Part shown: positions 6,025 to 6,638 of the stretch, one piece after another | How the letters are laid out: each line of letters begins with the position of its first letter | How positions within the stretch are numbered: position 1 is the first letter of the stretch | Assembly (NCBI GenBank): GCA_030834765.1 | Contig: JAUQXG010000551.1 | Location: 1-6,638, forward strand | Length of the DNA stretch: 6,638 nt | From: Lutispora sp. | GTDB lineage: Bacteria; Bacillota; Clostridia; Lutisporales; Lutisporaceae | Direction: 5' to 3' | The notes under the pieces: generated by a model | What the model was told of the DNA's origin: nothing | The model's database searches: none | The model's input: the letters and a program-made list of their open reading frames with translations, nothing else | Made by a program: the position numbers and the translations under genes

Positions 6025-6638
6025 TTGTCAAAGAAAAAAATTAAACAAATTGCAATTTATGGGAAAGGAGGTATAGGTAAATCAACAACAACTTCAAATA
6101 TAAGTGCTGCCCTTGCAGAAGCCGGATATAAAGTAATGCAATTTGGCTGTGATCCAAAGAGCGACTCAACCAATACATTAAGAGGAGGTAAATATATACC
6201 TACGGTGCTTGACTTACTAAGGGAAAGTACATCTGTAAAAGCAGAAGATGCCATATTTCAGGGTTTTGGAGGAGTTTACTGTGTAGAGGCAGGTGGTCCA
6301 GCACCAGGTGTGGGCTGTGCCGGCAGGGGAATCATTACGGCCGTTCAGCTTTTAAAACAACAGAGGGCATTTGAAGAGCTTGACCTGGATGTTGTGATAT
6401 ATGATGTTTTAGGAGATGTAGTTTGTGGTGGATTTGCTGTCCCTATAAGAGAAGGCATCGCTGAGCATGTATTTACCGTTTCTTCAGCTGATTTTATGGC
6501 GGTATATGCCGCAAATAATCTGTTCAAAGGAATAAAGAAATATTCAAACTCAGGAGGAGCACTTCTTGGGGGCGTTATAGCCAATTCCATCAATGCACCC
6601 TATTCAAAAGAAATCATTGATGATTTTGCAAAGCAGAC
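6025..6638 (+). CDS. NifH-like nitrogenase-family iron protein (ATP-dependent reductase), 3' end outside window
   Basis: There are 204 codons before the window edge; the family is about 265-295 aa. The protein starts with the P-loop GKGGIGKST (13-21) of the NifH/BchL/CfbC ATPases. GCDPKSDST (41-49) is the switch I region. [13 protein letters not shown] (90-102) supplies Cys98, and [11 protein letters not shown] (128-138) supplies Cys134. These two cysteines from each monomer hold the bridging 4Fe-4S cluster of the homodimer. Arg101 matches the ADP-ribosylated Arg of Nif[16 protein letters not shown] (159-173) is also family-typical. Several positions depart from true NifH: KSDST for KADST, GGPAPG for GGPEPG, and [14 protein letters not shown] (54-67), which recalls group IV nitrogenase-like proteins. 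The role would be ATP-driven electron delivery to a NifDK-like partner encoded downstream. SAM-riboswitch control suggests a sulfur or methionine salvage enzyme. Nitrogen fixation is less likely but not excluded by the fragment. Confidence 0.93.
   Translation, partial: MSKKKIKQIAIYGKGGIGKSTTTSNISAALAEAGYKVMQFGCDPKSDSTNTLRGGKYIPTVLDLLRESTSVKAEDAIFQGFGGVYCVEAGGPAPGVGCAGRGIITAVQLLKQQRAFEELDLDVVIYDVLGDVVCGGFAVPIREGIAEHVFTVSSADFMAVYAANNLFKGIKKYSNSGGALLGGVIANSINAPYSKEIIDDFAKQ

Noticed and set aside
6057..6593. Minus-strand open frames opposite the NifH-like gene
   Set aside because: The plus strand encodes an uninterrupted protein with P-loop and cluster cysteines; the antisense frames arise from its codon pattern.
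1..6638. CRISPR array, tRNA, rRNA or insertion sequence
   Set aside because: No regular direct repeats, cloverleaf sequence, rRNA segment, transposase frame or IS-type terminal repeats were seen on either strand.

Overview
The window is AT-rich DNA with Shine-Dalgarno-led genes, frequent TTG/GTG starts and a SAM-I riboswitch. This suggests a low-GC Firmicute, most likely an anaerobic member of the Clostridia; that placement is inferred from style, not from a marker gene. All genes read on the plus strand.

Left part (1-2200): the 3' portion of a Cof-type HAD phosphatase is followed after 15 bases by a MutS-family ATPase that has no mismatch-recognition domain but carries two predicted membrane helices. 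The MutS ribosome-binding site overlaps the HAD stop codon, so the two are probably co-transcribed.

Middle part (2201-5644): this is an accessory patchwork of single-gene units. It holds a divergent HAM1/RdgB-type nucleotide pyrophosphatase and three GNAT acetyltransferases of unrelated architecture (131, 261 and 298 aa). Between them lie very short reading frames that look like gene starts cut off soon after initiation (2263-2313, 2992-3069, 3544-3618) and a clear nucleotidyltransferase fragment (5435-5644). The pattern suggests gene gain followed by decay by small deletions.

Right part (5645-6638): this is the most interesting block. A near-perfect sigma-A promoter (TTGACA, 17 bases, TATAAT), with an 8-bp inverted repeat running into its -35 box, drives a leader with a complete SAM-I (S-box) aptamer. 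P1 to P4 and the pseudoknot can all be paired by eye. A 12-bp intrinsic terminator follows, and its 5' arm can instead pair with the 3' strand of P1. Downstream, from a TTG start with a strong ribosome-binding site, runs a NifH-like iron protein (P-loop, both 4Fe-4S cysteines), cut by the window end. A nitrogenase-type reductase under SAM repression points to sulfur or methionine acquisition, as in the nitrogenase-like methylthio-alkane reductase, rather than nitrogen fixation. The catalytic partner genes would lie past the right edge and cannot be seen.
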